Shown: piece after piece, positions 8,902-16,302 of the stretch
Layout: each line of letters opens with the position of its first letter
Position numbering within the stretch: position 1 is the first letter of the stretch
Assembly: GCA_017992395.1 (NCBI GenBank)
Contig: JAGOOS010000002.1
Coordinates: 1-37,981 of the forward strand
Source: Candidatus Saccharimonadota bacterium
GTDB taxonomy: Bacteria; Patescibacteriota; Saccharimonadia; Saccharimonadales; Saccharimonadaceae
Direction of reading: 5' to 3'
DNA length: 37,981 nt
Notes under the pieces: model-generated
What the model saw: the letters and a program-made list of their open reading frames with translations, nothing else
What the model was told of the DNA's origin: nothing
The model's database searches: none
Position numbers and translations under genes: made by a program

Positions 8902-9936
8902 TTAGGTAATAATCATTGAGTCGCCATATGACAAGAAATGATATTTTTCACTGGCAGCGTGATCGTAGGCTTTTTTGAGGTTGTCCCAGCCAGCAAAAGC
9001 GCTGGCTAACATTAGAACTGTTGATTTTGGCGCATGAAAATTAGTGATTAGCGCGTCAATAGTTTGAAACTTATATCCTGGATAGATAAAAATGTCTGCT
9101 TCTCCAGTTAATGGTTCGGCTTGCTTATTTAAAATATCTTCGGCCGCATATTCTAAAGTTCGCGTTACGGTTGTACCAAGTGCAAAAACTTTTTTACCAC
9201 TTTGTTTGGCTTTTTGAATCTCTTCTATGGTTTTAACCGGTATTTGAAAATATTCTTGGTGCATTTTATGTTTTTCTAGATTATCGACTCGAATTGGCAT
9301 AAAGGTGCCAAGCCCAACGTGTAAAGTTAGATAGCAAACATTTACGCCTTTATCTTTTAGCGTTTGTAAGATCTCTTCTGTCATATTTAAACTCGCGGTT
9401 GGTGCTGCCACAGAACCTTTCTCGTCTGCGAAAACTGTTTGATAACGTTCAATATCAAGAGGTGTGGCATCACGCTTCATGTATGGCGGCAGCGGTACTG
9501 CACCAAATCTTTCACACAGATCGCGCAGATCTTGATTTGATTCGATTATCGCTAGACCATCACCAAGGATTTCTTTGACGGCCAATTCCGCGTCTGAGCC
9601 ACTAATCGTTAATTTATCGCCAGCTTTTAGTTTGCCGCGATACATAACTTTATGCGTAAACCAGTCTGCATCAAAGCTGTGTCTTTCGAGCACGACCAAT
9701 TCCCTGTCGGCGCCAGATTCTTTTTTAACGAATAGTCGCGCTTTAATCACTTTAGTATCATTTAATACTAAAACATCACCCTCTTGAAAATAGTCAGCAA
9801 TGTTTTTATATAGATTATCTCGAATCTGGCCGGTGGCTCTGTTTATCTCAATTAGTCTTGACTCTCCACGGTTTTTAGGCGGTTTATCGGCGATTAGTTC
9901 TTCTGGTAAATTGTAGGTATAATCTTCAAGTTTCAT
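8902..9936 (-). CDS. queA: tRNA preQ1(34) S-adenosylmethionine ribosyltransferase-isomerase
   Basis: QueA transfers and isomerises the ribosyl part of S-adenosylmethionine onto preQ1 at position 34 of tRNA, forming epoxyqueuosine. The 344-aa length is normal. Family hallmarks are visible: the N-terminal YNLPEELIA, then LVLNDTKV, the SVAAPTAS segment, LHVGLGTF followed by the HKMH pair, and the C-terminal FLSYGDSM. Only 4 bp separate it from pepC upstream and no promoter is evident between them, so the two are probably cotranscribed. No tgt, queG or preQ1 synthesis gene is visible in this window, so whether the cell salvages preQ1 cannot be judged here. Confidence 0.95.
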   Translation of the reverse strand: MKLEDYTYNLPEELIADKPPKNRGESRLIEINRATGQIRDNLYKNIADYFQEGDVLVLNDTKVIKARLFVKKESGADRELVVLERHSFDADWFTHKVMYRGKLKAGDKLTISGSDAELAVKEILGDGLAIIESNQDLRDLCERFGAVPLPPYMKRDATPLDIERYQTVFADEKGSVAAPTASLNMTEEILQTLKDKGVNVCYLTLHVGLGTFMPIRVDNLEKHKMHQEYFQIPVKTIEEIQKAKQSGKKVFALGTTVTRTLEYAAEDILNKQAEPLTGEADIFIYPGYKFQTIDALITNFHAPKSTVLMLASAFAGWDNLKKAYDHAASEKYHFLSYGDSMIIT

Positions 9937-9940
9937 TTGA

Positions 9941-11290
9941 TTATTTCCAATAAGTAATTATTTCAGGTTGCTTGTCGAATATTTCTTGGACTGCTTTTGG
10001 CAGATATTTCTTGCGAATTGTGGCGTCTAAAACGTAATCTTCTAGATAATTATCGTTCATCGATATGTAGCCACTTTGGCCGCGATCTTTACCCCAACTA
10101 TTTTTAACCTTCCAGTGTGTAATCTTGCCATTTTCTTCTCTAAATCCAACAATAGCTGTTGCGTGAAGCGAACTGCTGATGTCCCTATATAAGCCACGTG
10201 ATTCTTTATCTAGCGATAGATTCAAACCGTAAAGTTCATTATATTTCCAAATGTTTGAGTCTAAGATTCCAAGTTTATTTGAAAATTGCTTTTCGACATC
10301 CCAGCTAAACCAAACTGGTTCATTATTCTTGAGCTGTTTAACGATTGATTTTTTAACACTATCAGAAATCTGAATAGTTGCAAATCGATATTTTTTACCG
10401 TACATTGAATCAACGTCATTTTCTTCGTAATGAGTGTTCCATTTAGATTTTTTATAATCTAGCATGAAGTTTAGGCTGACGAAGTCTGAGATTTCTACAC
10501 CATATTTTTGCCAGAATTCTAAGGGTGTAGACTTTATAGTTTTCAAATTCTTTTTATTGCTATCTTTTTTGGAGTCTTTAGATTTCTTATCGTCATCTTT
10601 TTTATCTTTATCCTCTTGCGGTAAATAATCAAATGTGAAGTCTTCAGGCGGTTGGCCATAAGAAATTGCTAAAATTTTATAAATTTCAGTTAAGAGCTGC
10701 TCTTTTAATTCTTCGGGTTTTTTGCTGTCGCGCAATTTCTGAGCATCAATAGATAATTTTTCATTTAAAATCGAGTTGAGTGAGCCTGAGTTTTTCGTGT
10801 CTTGAGTTTCGGTCATTGCTGACTCTGGGACCACGCCATACTTCTCTATTAAATTAGCAGCCTCGTGCCAATAGCCGCCATCGTACTGTTTAACTCTAAG
10901 AATATGCTGGACATCTTTGCTATGAAGATCTTTATCTCTTATATCGATGATATTTTGATAAAACGAATTAGCCATTTCAAGTTTATCGTAAAAATATAGA
11001 TATGATTTCGATAATTTTAAGTTTGCAACTTTTAAGTTTTTAGCCATTTTGGTTTCAGCCAAAACTAAGGCCGCATAAAGCCAACATCTGCCGGATTGTT
11101 CTTGGCTATGAATATCGCCTGCATCAATCTCGTATGACCATTGGTTTTGGTCTAGATTTACTGCGCTATAGTCACGCGTTGACTGGTATATACCGTTTGA
11201 TATAACTGCACGCTGGGCGATTTGATTATTTTTATCATCATAAAAGCTGGATTTGTATTTTTTTAGACTGGATTTAGATATTTCTTTCAT
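9941..11290 (-). CDS. pepC: C1B cysteine aminopeptidase (PepC / bleomycin hydrolase family)
   Basis: Cytoplasmic papain-fold aminopeptidase of 449 aa that trims peptides from the N-terminus. The active site is complete: oxyanion Q65 and nucleophile C69 in QSGRCW, H376 in SLHATAIVG, and N397 in VKNSWG. No signal peptide is present, as expected for family C1B. An unusual lysine/aspartate-rich low-complexity stretch (about 226-248) interrupts the fold and probably forms a surface loop. Translation starts 6 nt after a TAAAAT box, a leaderless layout, and that box follows directly on the terminator of the preceding gene. For a peptide-scavenging, host-dependent organism such an enzyme would recycle imported peptides; that role is inference. 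Confidence 0.93.
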   Translation of the reverse strand: MKEISKSSLKKYKSSFYDDKNNQIAQRAVISNGIYQSTRDYSAVNLDQNQWSYEIDAGDIHSQEQSGRCWLYAALVLAETKMAKNLKVANLKLSKSYLYFYDKLEMANSFYQNIIDIRDKDLHSKDVQHILRVKQYDGGYWHEAANLIEKYGVVPESAMTETQDTKNSGSLNSILNEKLSIDAQKLRDSKKPEELKEQLLTEIYKILAISYGQPPEDFTFDYLPQEDKDKKDDDKKSKDSKKDSNKKNLKTIKSTPLEFWQKYGVEISDFVSLNFMLDYKKSKWNTHYEENDVDSMYGKKYRFATIQISDSVKKSIVKQLKNNEPVWFSWDVEKQFSNKLGILDSNIWKYNELYGLNLSLDKESRGLYRDISSSLHATAIVGFREENGKITHWKVKNSWGKDRGQSGYISMNDNYLEDYVLDATIRKKYLPKAVQEIFDKQPEIITYWK

Positions 11291-11296
11291 CTTTTA

Positions 11297-11302
11297 ATTT
11301 TA
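11297..11302 (-). promoter_or_regulatory. Leaderless -10 box of pepC-queA
   Basis: TAAAAT lies 6 nt before the pepC ATG. It sits directly after the terminator hairpin at 11311-11351, so termination and re-initiation happen within about 50 bp. Confidence 0.55.
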
Positions 11303-11310
11303 TCATAATA

Positions 11311-11351
11311 AATAAAAATTGCGAGGTCTCGCATTGCTCGCAATTTTTATT
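11311..11351 (-). terminator. Intrinsic terminator, 15-bp perfect stem
   Basis: Perfect inverted repeat with arms 11311-11325 and 11337-11351 and an 11-nt loop. The U-rich tract is the outer part of the 3' arm. It ends the transcript of the 172-aa gene just upstream. Confidence 0.8.
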
Positions 11352-11379
11352 TCTACATCAAGTATAAATCTCTCAAACT

Positions 11380-11898
11380 TTAAAATGATGCTTCGACAGC
11401 TGCCCATGTGGCGTCGGGATTGTCTTCTGGGACGACGATAGTTACTTGGTCGCCAATTTTTAGCTTGAAGTAAGTTACGCTGGCAAGTAATATTTTATAT
11501 TCATTGCCTCCAGCTTCAACAAAGAAGCCACCATCATGGTTGATTAGTGTTCCGATGATTTGTCGTCTAGCGACAGGCCCGATTTGTTTGTAGACAAAAC
11601 CACCATCATCGTTGATAGTTAGCTTCAAGATGTCGCCCTCCACGAGCTTTGACTTTGAAGCGTAGTTTGCTGGCACTGGGTAGTTTTTACCGTCAGGACC
11701 AATCATGGTTTGTCCATCAAATACACCTTCGATTACTTTGCCCTGGGGGCTTTCGATAACAGAAGTGCTTGGTGTGACAACATTGCTGTCCTCGCCAATA
11801 ATGCTAATTAGTAGCTCTTTTGCAGCTGCTAAACTTGTTTCCGCATCTTGAATTAACGATTTCAACCGTTTTACTTGTTTTTCTGGTAATTCAGACAT
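11380..11898 (-). CDS. Conserved-looking hypothetical protein, coiled coil plus beta-rich domain
   Basis: I do not recognise the family of this 172-aa protein. Residues 1-35 form a charged amphipathic helix, probably coiled coil. After a linker, residues 50-170 look like small beta strands, with two similar elements, KLVEGDILKLTI (84-95) and FKLKIGDQVTIVV (144-156), suggesting a duplicated barrel or OB-like fold. It has no signal peptide or membrane segment. The ATG at 11898 is chosen because GAGGA precedes it; a longer frame from 11973 would begin on the TTGACA -35 box of its own promoter. It lies downstream of rplL, separated by a terminator, and ends at its own terminator. Nucleic-acid binding is possible but unproven. 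Confidence 0.7.
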   Translation of the reverse strand: MSELPEKQVKRLKSLIQDAETSLAAAKELLISIIGEDSNVVTPSTSVIESPQGKVIEGVFDGQTMIGPDGKNYPVPANYASKSKLVEGDILKLTINDDGGFVYKQIGPVARRQIIGTLINHDGGFFVEAGGNEYKILLASVTYFKLKIGDQVTIVVPEDNPDATWAAVEASF

Positions 11899-11944
11899 AT
11901 TCCTCGCAGTTTTCCTTTGTCTGTTTTTGTTAATAGTCAAGATA

Positions 11945-11973
11945 AGCTTACTACTTTTTCGGCTACTTGTCAA
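11945..11973 (-). promoter_or_regulatory. Promoter of the 172-aa hypothetical gene
   Basis: Consensus -35 TTGACA (11973-11968), a 17-bp spacer and TAAGCT (11950-11945). The predicted leader is about 40 nt. Confidence 0.6.
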
Positions 11974-12057
11974 GCTTTTAGATTGTTAAAGCTAATTTTA
12001 AGGATTTTTCCACAAGTTTTAATCTGTATTTGTAAAAACGTTGTAAAAAATACATAT

Positions 12058-12088
12058 ACAAAAATTCGCCCAAGTATTTGAGCGAATT
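12058..12088 (-). terminator. Terminator after rplL
   Basis: A 7-bp GC-containing stem (12063-12069 with 12082-12088) is followed on the minus strand by a T5 run. It lies 50-80 nt after the rplL stop codon and closes the rplJ-rplL unit. Confidence 0.7.
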
Positions 12089-12139
12089 ATTTGTAAGTTC
12101 TTAATAAATTAGATCGAAATTAGTTGATTTTGTATTAGA

Positions 12140-12508
12140 TTAAGCAAGCTCGACGGTTGCGCCAGCTTCTTCAAGTTTCTTTTTAGCTTCTTCAGCTTCA
12201 TCTTTAGAAACTTTTTCTTTGACTGGTGCTGGTGCACCGTCAACGATAGCTTTTGATTCACCAAGTCCAAGACCGGTGATTTCTTTAACTGCTTTAATAA
12301 CAGCAACTTTAGCGGCACCTGCGTCCTTCAAAGTTACAGTAAATTCAGTTTTTTCATCTGCAGCATCTGCACCTGCAGCTGGACCAGCAGCTACGGCAAC
12401 AGCAGCTGGTTCGATTCCGTATTCATCTTTCAAAAGATTTTTCAAATCATTTGCTTCTAGAATTGTAAGTTTAGTCAATTCTTCAGCAAGCTTTTTAATG
12501 TCAGCCAT
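12140..12508 (-). CDS. rplL: 50S ribosomal protein L7/L12
   Basis: Stalk protein that recruits translation factors to the ribosome, 122 aa as usual. Residues 1-33 are the dimerisation domain, 34-53 an Ala/Gly/Pro-rich hinge, and 54-122 the factor-binding C-terminal domain with the conserved [16 protein letters not shown] region. A strong AAAGGAG site precedes the ATG. It follows rplJ by 76 bp in the standard order, with no terminator between, and is closed by a terminator near 12058-12088. Expression is probably set mainly by the L10 leader upstream of rplJ. Confidence 0.97.
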   Translation of the reverse strand: MADIKKLAEELTKLTILEANDLKNLLKDEYGIEPAAVAVAAGPAAGADAADEKTEFTVTLKDAGAAKVAVIKAVKEITGLGLGESKAIVDGAPAPVKEKVSKDEAEEAKKKLEEAGATVELA

Positions 12509-12584
12509 TTTGACTCCTTTTTTATCTAATGATAAGCTATAAGGCTATCAATAGATATTTATATTGTTAAAGTTATATTATAAA

Positions 12585-13097
12585 TTAATTGGTTGCTTCT
12601 GTTCGAAACGCCAAATCTTCGTTGGTAAGACCACCTGTAATGCCATGAATTGGCGAAAGTAAAGTTTCGACAATCTGACCGATAAGTTGATCTTTTCCTG
12701 GAAGTTCTGAAAGAGTTGTGATAGTCGCAGCGTCGATTGATTGTCCATCGTTAGAAAATGCGCCAACCAACTTCATCTCTGGGTGGGTTTTTGCAAATTT
12801 TCCTAGAACTTGCGCAGCGGCAACTTCGTCTTCACTTGAGATAGCGTAAACTAGTTGACCTTTTAGGGCGCTAGTATCAGTATCTTTGTACTCTTTAATT
12901 TCTTTTAAAGCTACTCGTACAAGGCGGTTTTTAACAACCTTGATTACGACACCAGCTTCGCGAGCTTCTTTTCGTAACTCTTGCAAATCGGCAACAGTTA
13001 GTCCTTTATACTCGGCGAAAGCTGTCATCTTAGCGTCTTTAAGAGCGTCGCTTAAATCCGCAACCAACTGGTTCTTTTTATCGCGTGTAAGTGCCAT
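12585..13097 (-). CDS. rplJ: 50S ribosomal protein L10
   Basis: L10 (170 aa) anchors L7/L12 dimers to 23S rRNA. The N-terminal rRNA-binding domain carries the typical AFAEYKGLTVADLQELRKE segment, and the C-terminal helix that binds L7/L12 is present. An AAAGGAG site lies just before the ATG. The gene is preceded by a roughly 180-nt leader containing an L10 leader fold, so L10 should repress its own synthesis when not bound to rRNA. In related bacteria rplA directly precedes it; here two unknown genes lie between. Confidence 0.97.
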   Translation of the reverse strand: MALTRDKKNQLVADLSDALKDAKMTAFAEYKGLTVADLQELRKEAREAGVVIKVVKNRLVRVALKEIKEYKDTDTSALKGQLVYAISSEDEVAAAQVLGKFAKTHPEMKLVGAFSNDGQSIDAATITTLSELPGKDQLIGQIVETLLSPIHGITGGLTNEDLAFRTEATN

Positions 13098-13195
13098 AAA
13101 AACTCCTTTTTTAGTTATTCGATCTAAATTGTTAAGTTTCTGGTGATTTGTTTTCTGATTTTAAAGCTAAACTCTAAATTTCAAAAAACTCGCCA

Positions 13196-13274
13196 CCAAA
13201 GACCCATCTCAGAATAAGAATTCCTCGGTAGCTTATTAAGAATCGGCTTTCGCTTCTTCCGCTACTGTCTCTGG
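13196..13274 (-). ncRNA. L10 (rplJ) leader RNA
   Basis: An autoregulatory leader that mimics the L10 site of 23S rRNA. The closing helix pairs CCAGAGAC (13274-13267) with GUCUUUGG (13203-13196), including one G-U pair. An inner helix pairs GUAGC (13265-13261) with GCUAC (13232-13228). The strand order CAGUAGC, GCGAAAGC, UUAAUA, GCUACCGAGG matches what is known of L10 leaders. It lies between the rplJ promoter and its ribosome binding site. Confidence 0.8.
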
Positions 13275-13286
13275 TAACTTGGATAT

Positions 13287-13315
13287 ATTTTAGCATACAA
13301 GCTTTAAATAGTCAA
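13287..13315 (-). promoter_or_regulatory. rplJ-rplL promoter
   Basis: TTGACT (13315-13310), 17-bp spacer, TAAAAT (13292-13287) with the extended form TATGCTAAAAT, the same -10 as at rplK. Transcription should begin near 13280, giving a leader of about 180 nt. With the divergent promoter at 13333-13361 and the L10 leader it accounts for the 302-bp gene-free stretch 13098-13399. Confidence 0.8.
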
Positions 13316-13332
13316 TTACCTAAATAAGTTAC

Positions 13333-13361
13333 TTGATGAATTAGCATAAATATGATATAAT
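13333..13361 (+). promoter_or_regulatory. Promoter of the 283-aa unknown gene
   Basis: TTGATG (13333-13338), 17-bp spacer, TATAAT (13356-13361) preceded by TGa, a strong extended promoter. It is divergent from the rplJ promoter. The leader of about 30 nt ends in AGGGGG 10 nt before the ATG. Confidence 0.8.
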
Positions 13362-13399
13362 AAATTAATTATAGTACATTTATAGGGGGCGAAAAATAT

Positions 13400-14251
13400 A
13401 TGAATGATGGAAATTCTTTAAAAGTTTTACTGCCAGAAAATGAGTTGAACGCTGCCCCGCTTGGGGACGTTGATGGCCAGAGTGACGTTAATGAAGCATT
13501 GGTCCAACGGTTGATGGGCCACTGGAGAGATTCACTTTCGCCAGAGACTTTGCTTGATCTCAAAACTGCCCTAATGTGCGAACAGCACGCTAGAGCGAAT
13601 TATCAAAGGACCAACCGATTTTATATTAAAAAAGAAGGTTTTAAGAATAAAAAACTAGAACAGTCTTTTATTCTTGCTAGTAATGGTCTAGCTGATTGTA
13701 ATCAAATGATTCAGCTATTTAGAAACAGCAAAGCCATCCATACGATGGATATCGCGAGTTATACGCATGGTGATATTGGTCGTAAAGATTTACTAGAAAC
13801 TCTATTTCCTGAAGTTGCACGTAGTTACCTACAAGTCTATGGTCGTAAAGGTTATGCAGTGTGTGACGATTCGTTCGAGCGAGATGATAAACACCGAGGG
13901 TTAATTTCAAAATATGATTGCACTAATAAGGGCGATTATATTAGAAAGACTTGCCCGACTATACATTATGCTCGGTTTTACGAAAGCAAATCTGGAAGAG
14001 CACTAATGGGCCGTTATTTTGATTTAAAGTTAGTCTTTGATTCGGATGGCGATAATAAACAATTAGCTGAAGAAAAGATAATAAAATTGATTGATAAAGG
14101 TTTGTTTTCATACTATAAATCCGACGAGATCGGACGAGATTTTACGTTTCATCTAGCAATTGCTACTAATTTCTTTATTGCAAATTTAGATCGCAATGAG
14201 AGATTACGCTCATATTTTCCTAAACCCGAAGTTTTTAGCTCACGATATTAG
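13400..14251 (+). CDS. Hypothetical protein of unknown family, 283 aa
   Basis: I do not recognise this protein. It is soluble, with no signal peptide or membrane helix, and mostly helical by eye, with charged segments and Cys at 59, 104, 154, 174 and 189 (no paired CxxC). A middle stretch (about 110-190) is rich in His, Asp and aromatic residues. Expression looks real: a TTGATG-N17-TATAAT promoter, an AGGGGG ribosome binding site and a terminator hairpin overlapping the stop codon surround it. It sits on the plus strand inside the otherwise minus-strand rplA-rplJ interval, convergent with another unknown gene, so it is a single-gene insertion into an ancient operon. Codon use is not visibly foreign. 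Confidence 0.75.
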   Translation: MNDGNSLKVLLPENELNAAPLGDVDGQSDVNEALVQRLMGHWRDSLSPETLLDLKTALMCEQHARANYQRTNRFYIKKEGFKNKKLEQSFILASNGLADCNQMIQLFRNSKAIHTMDIASYTHGDIGRKDLLETLFPEVARSYLQVYGRKGYAVCDDSFERDDKHRGLISKYDCTNKGDYIRKTCPTIHYARFYESKSGRALMGRYFDLKLVFDSDGDNKQLAEEKIIKLIDKGLFSYYKSDEIGRDFTFHLAIATNFFIANLDRNERLRSYFPKPEVFSSRY

Positions 14252-14264
14252 TGGGCTATTTTTT
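14236..14264 (+). terminator. Terminator overlapping the end of the 283-aa gene
   Basis: An 8-bp stem with one G-T pair (14236-14243 with 14251-14258) is followed by T6. The hairpin includes the last codons and the stop. Confidence 0.75.
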
Positions 14265-14269
14265 ATATT

Positions 14270-14293
14270 AAAAAACCTGCTATTTAGCAGGTT
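14270..14293 (-). terminator. Terminator of the 224-aa unknown gene
   Basis: A compact hairpin with AACCTGCT/AGCAGGTT arms (14274-14281 with 14286-14293) is followed on the minus strand by a T run. It lies right after the stop of the minus-strand gene, back to back with the plus-strand terminator. Confidence 0.8.
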
Positions 14294-14301
14294 ATATTGT
14301 G

Positions 14302-14976
14302 CTAATACAATATATCGTAAATACCGACATATTGCATTTTTTCAATTAATTGTAGTGCCCAATCTTTTTGAGCTTTGAAATAAATTAATTGTTTTCGTGC
14401 ACTTTCCTTAGTTTCTCTATAATCACTATTTGCATAACGTCCATATACGGATCTTAGATCTCCCGCAGCCGTCATTTCGGTATGTTTTTTAATAAAATAA
14501 TCTTGAGCTTTCACAAAATCTTCTACATTTGTATGGCTGTGATTAGTTAAATCAAACAATACAATTGCGTTACCTTCTTCTCCTAAAAATAGAGCCTCAA
14601 GTTCTTTATTAGCTGGCTTTATGCCGCCGTTTATTTTAGTAAAATTTTTACCAAATAAGCTAAAAAAACTATACATATCGATTAAGTATTTTCTTTCGAA
14701 CATGTAACTGTAATTAAATTTTCCGACTAGGTCTTTCGTCTGGTTGACTGCTTTTATTATATTTACTTTTTGTCCGTAGTTTAGACTATAAAGAGCATTT
14801 TCTACGCCTCTATAAAAAATCGATATGGTTAGTAACTGTCTGAGATTATCAATACCTCTAATCTTAAGTAGTTTTTTAGCCTCGTTTTGGCGAGCGCTAA
14901 ATTTAATTTTTTCCAGTTTCAACAAAGTTTGACGGTAGGAACTAGCTTCAGTGCGCTTTTCTTGTAAAGTACTCAT
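14302..14976 (-). CDS. Hypothetical protein of unknown family, 224 aa
   Basis: No family is recognised. The protein is basic, soluble and largely helical, beginning with an amphipathic, probably coiled-coil stretch (1-40). A hydrophobic, aromatic-rich middle (about 85-112, around SYMFERKYLIDMYSFF) is too interrupted to be a membrane helix. A good AAGGAG site lies 8 nt before the ATG, and a terminator follows at 14270-14293. A TTGTTT-N16-TACAAT promoter near 15031-15058 overlaps the U-tract of the rplA terminator. It is an independent single-gene unit placed between rplA and the convergent 283-aa gene; the tail-to-tail layout argues against a cotranscribed pair. Confidence 0.72.
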   Translation of the reverse strand: MSTLQEKRTEASSYRQTLLKLEKIKFSARQNEAKKLLKIRGIDNLRQLLTISIFYRGVENALYSLNYGQKVNIIKAVNQTKDLVGKFNYSYMFERKYLIDMYSFFSLFGKNFTKINGGIKPANKELEALFLGEEGNAIVLFDLTNHSHTNVEDFVKAQDYFIKKHTEMTAAGDLRSVYGRYANSDYRETKESARKQLIYFKAQKDWALQLIEKMQYVGIYDILY

Positions 14977-15030
14977 CGAATCACTCCTTCTTTCTCTTTT
15001 TTGGTAGTGTATGTTGATGCTACTACAGCT

Positions 15031-15058
15031 ATTGTATAATATTTTCTAAATAAAACAA
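15031..15058 (-). promoter_or_regulatory. Possible promoter of the 224-aa gene
   Basis: TTGTTT (15058-15053), a 16-bp spacer and TACAAT (15036-15031). The -35 shares bases with the U-tract of the rplA terminator. Confidence 0.45.
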
Positions 15059-15088
15059 AATCTCCGCAAAGAACTGCGGAGATTTTGT
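15055..15088 (-). terminator. Terminator after rplA
   Basis: Perfect 14-bp stem (15055-15068 with 15075-15088) with a 6-nt loop, 24 nt after the rplA stop, followed by a U-rich stretch on the minus strand. Confidence 0.88.
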
Positions 15089-15111
15089 GGTTTAATTGCT
15101 AATTTATTAAA

Positions 15112-16158
15112 TTAAGCAATTGGGTTTTCGGCTTTGATGCTTGGACCTTGTGTGGTTGTAATAGCTACAGATTTTACGTAAGTGGATTTAATGCTGCTTG
15201 GTTTTTGAGCGGCTAGACTATCAAAGAAACTCTTGGCGTTTTCTGCTAGCTTGCCATCTCCGAATGATACTTTACCGATACTCAAATGAACGATTGACTG
15301 CTTATCGACTCGGTATTCAACTTTACCAGCTTTAGCTTCTATAACGGCTTTAACGACGTCTGCAGATACTGTACCCGCTTTAGGGTTTGGCATTAAACCT
15401 CGTGGTCCTAGAACTCGAGCGAATTTACCAAGTTTTGGCATGTAGCCTGGAGTAGCGATAAGAATATCGAAGTTAAGGTCACCTTTTTCAAGTTGTTTTA
15501 GGAATGTTTCGTCACCAACAATGTTAGCACCAGCTTTTTTAGCTGCGGCGTGCTCTGATTCTGGGGCGAATACCGCTACTTTAACATCTTTACCAGTTCC
15601 GTTTGGAAGTACAACTGTTGAGCGAATGTTTTGGTCGGCTTGTCGTGGGTCAACACCAAGTCGTACGTGAACCTCAACACTGGCGTCAAATTTTGCTGGG
15701 TTAGTTTCTGTAGCTAGTTTAAGCGCGTCGTTTAGAGCGTAAACTTTGTCTTTTTCAACCTTAGCAGCGGCTGCTTGATATTTTTTGCCGCGTCGTTCTA
15801 GTTTTGGACGAGTAACTGGCTTTGGACCTTTTTTGATAGCTGCTTCGCTACCATCAACTGGTGTTGTATCGCCAGCAGCTTTACGAGCTTCTTTTTCTTC
15901 GATTTCAGCCACTTCTTCGGCGTGTTTTTTGCTTCGCTTACCGCTTTTAGCAAAAGCTTCGTCAGCTTTTTTTTCAACTTTTTCGATAATTTCTTCAGCC
16001 TTTTCTTTGACCTCCTCAACCACCTCTTCGGCTACTTCTTTTGTATTTTCAGCAGCATTTTTAATAGCCTCGCTAATTTCAGCGATTGTGTTTTTTTCTG
16101 TTAGCTTTAGACCTAAGGCCTTAACATCTTCTAATAGATCGGCTTTTTTCTTTGCCAT
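15112..16158 (-). CDS. rplA: 50S ribosomal protein L1 with long charged N-terminal extension
   Basis: L1 forms the mobile stalk near the ribosomal exit site. At 348 aa it is about 120 residues longer than usual. The canonical L1 part starts near residue 121 (RRGKKY) and contains [12 protein letters not shown] and [10 protein letters not shown] in their normal places. The extra region begins with a possible helix-extended-helix motif (residues 7-33, similar in pattern to SAP or Rho-N domains). It continues as a Lys/Glu-rich probable long helix (35-95), then a Gly/Pro-rich linker. The start is supported by GAAAGGG 8 nt upstream and by the promoter position. It is monocistronic here, with its own promoter and terminator, instead of following rplK directly. 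Confidence 0.95.
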   Translation of the reverse strand: MAKKKADLLEDVKALGLKLTEKNTIAEISEAIKNAAENTKEVAEEVVEEVKEKAEEIIEKVEKKADEAFAKSGKRSKKHAEEVAEIEEKEARKAAGDTTPVDGSEAAIKKGPKPVTRPKLERRGKKYQAAAAKVEKDKVYALNDALKLATETNPAKFDASVEVHVRLGVDPRQADQNIRSTVVLPNGTGKDVKVAVFAPESEHAAAKKAGANIVGDETFLKQLEKGDLNFDILIATPGYMPKLGKFARVLGPRGLMPNPKAGTVSADVVKAVIEAKAGKVEYRVDKQSIVHLSIGKVSFGDGKLAENAKSFFDSLAAQKPSSIKSTYVKSVAITTTQGPSIKAENPIA

Positions 16159-16184
16159 TTATGAACCCTTTCTGTGGTGATAGC

Positions 16185-16207
16185 GATTAAAATCGTTTGA
16201 TTTAATC
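16185..16207 (-). other. Leader hairpin upstream of rplA
   Basis: GATTAAA and TTTAATC arms form a 7-bp hairpin in the roughly 70-nt rplA leader, just downstream of a GGGAG. Feedback by L1 on its own mRNA is known in other bacteria and archaea, but I cannot match the known L1 site confidently. Confidence 0.35.
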
Positions 16208-16235
16208 TCCCAACATTGATATTATTAACTCTATA

Positions 16236-16264
16236 ATTCTACCATATAATTTATTCTTGGTCAA
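16236..16264 (-). promoter_or_regulatory. rplA promoter
   Basis: TTGACC (16264-16259), 17-bp spacer, TAGAAT (16241-16236). The -35 lies only a few bases past the terminator hairpin of the upstream gene. Confidence 0.75.
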
Positions 16265-16269
16265 ATAAA

Positions 16270-16289
16270 TACCCGGCTGTTACCGGGTA
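16270..16289 (-). terminator. Terminator after the 129-aa unknown gene
   Basis: A GC-rich 7-bp stem (TACCCGG/CCGGGTA, arms 16270-16276 and 16283-16289) with a 6-nt loop is followed by TTTATTT on the minus strand. Confidence 0.7.
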
Positions 16290-16302
16290 ATAATTATTAT
16301 GA

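Noticed and set aside
11899-11973. Longer N-terminus for the 172-aa hypothetical protein
   Set aside because: It would start on the TTGACA -35 box; GAGGA precedes the internal ATG.
12219-12542. Plus-strand open frame of 107 codons opposite rplL
   Set aside because: Mirror of the Ala/Lys-rich rplL codons; no ribosome site, promoter or recognisable protein.
13176-13203. Rho-independent attenuator at the end of the L10 leader
   Set aside because: A U6 run is present but seven unpaired bases separate it from the closing helix, and no competing stem was found.
13400-14976. Toxin-antitoxin module for the two unknown genes
   Set aside because: The genes converge and have separate promoters and terminators, and are larger than typical module partners.
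15785-16180. Plus-strand open frame opposite the L1 extension
   Set aside because: A Ser/Phe-rich shadow of GAA/AAA-rich codons; no initiation signals.
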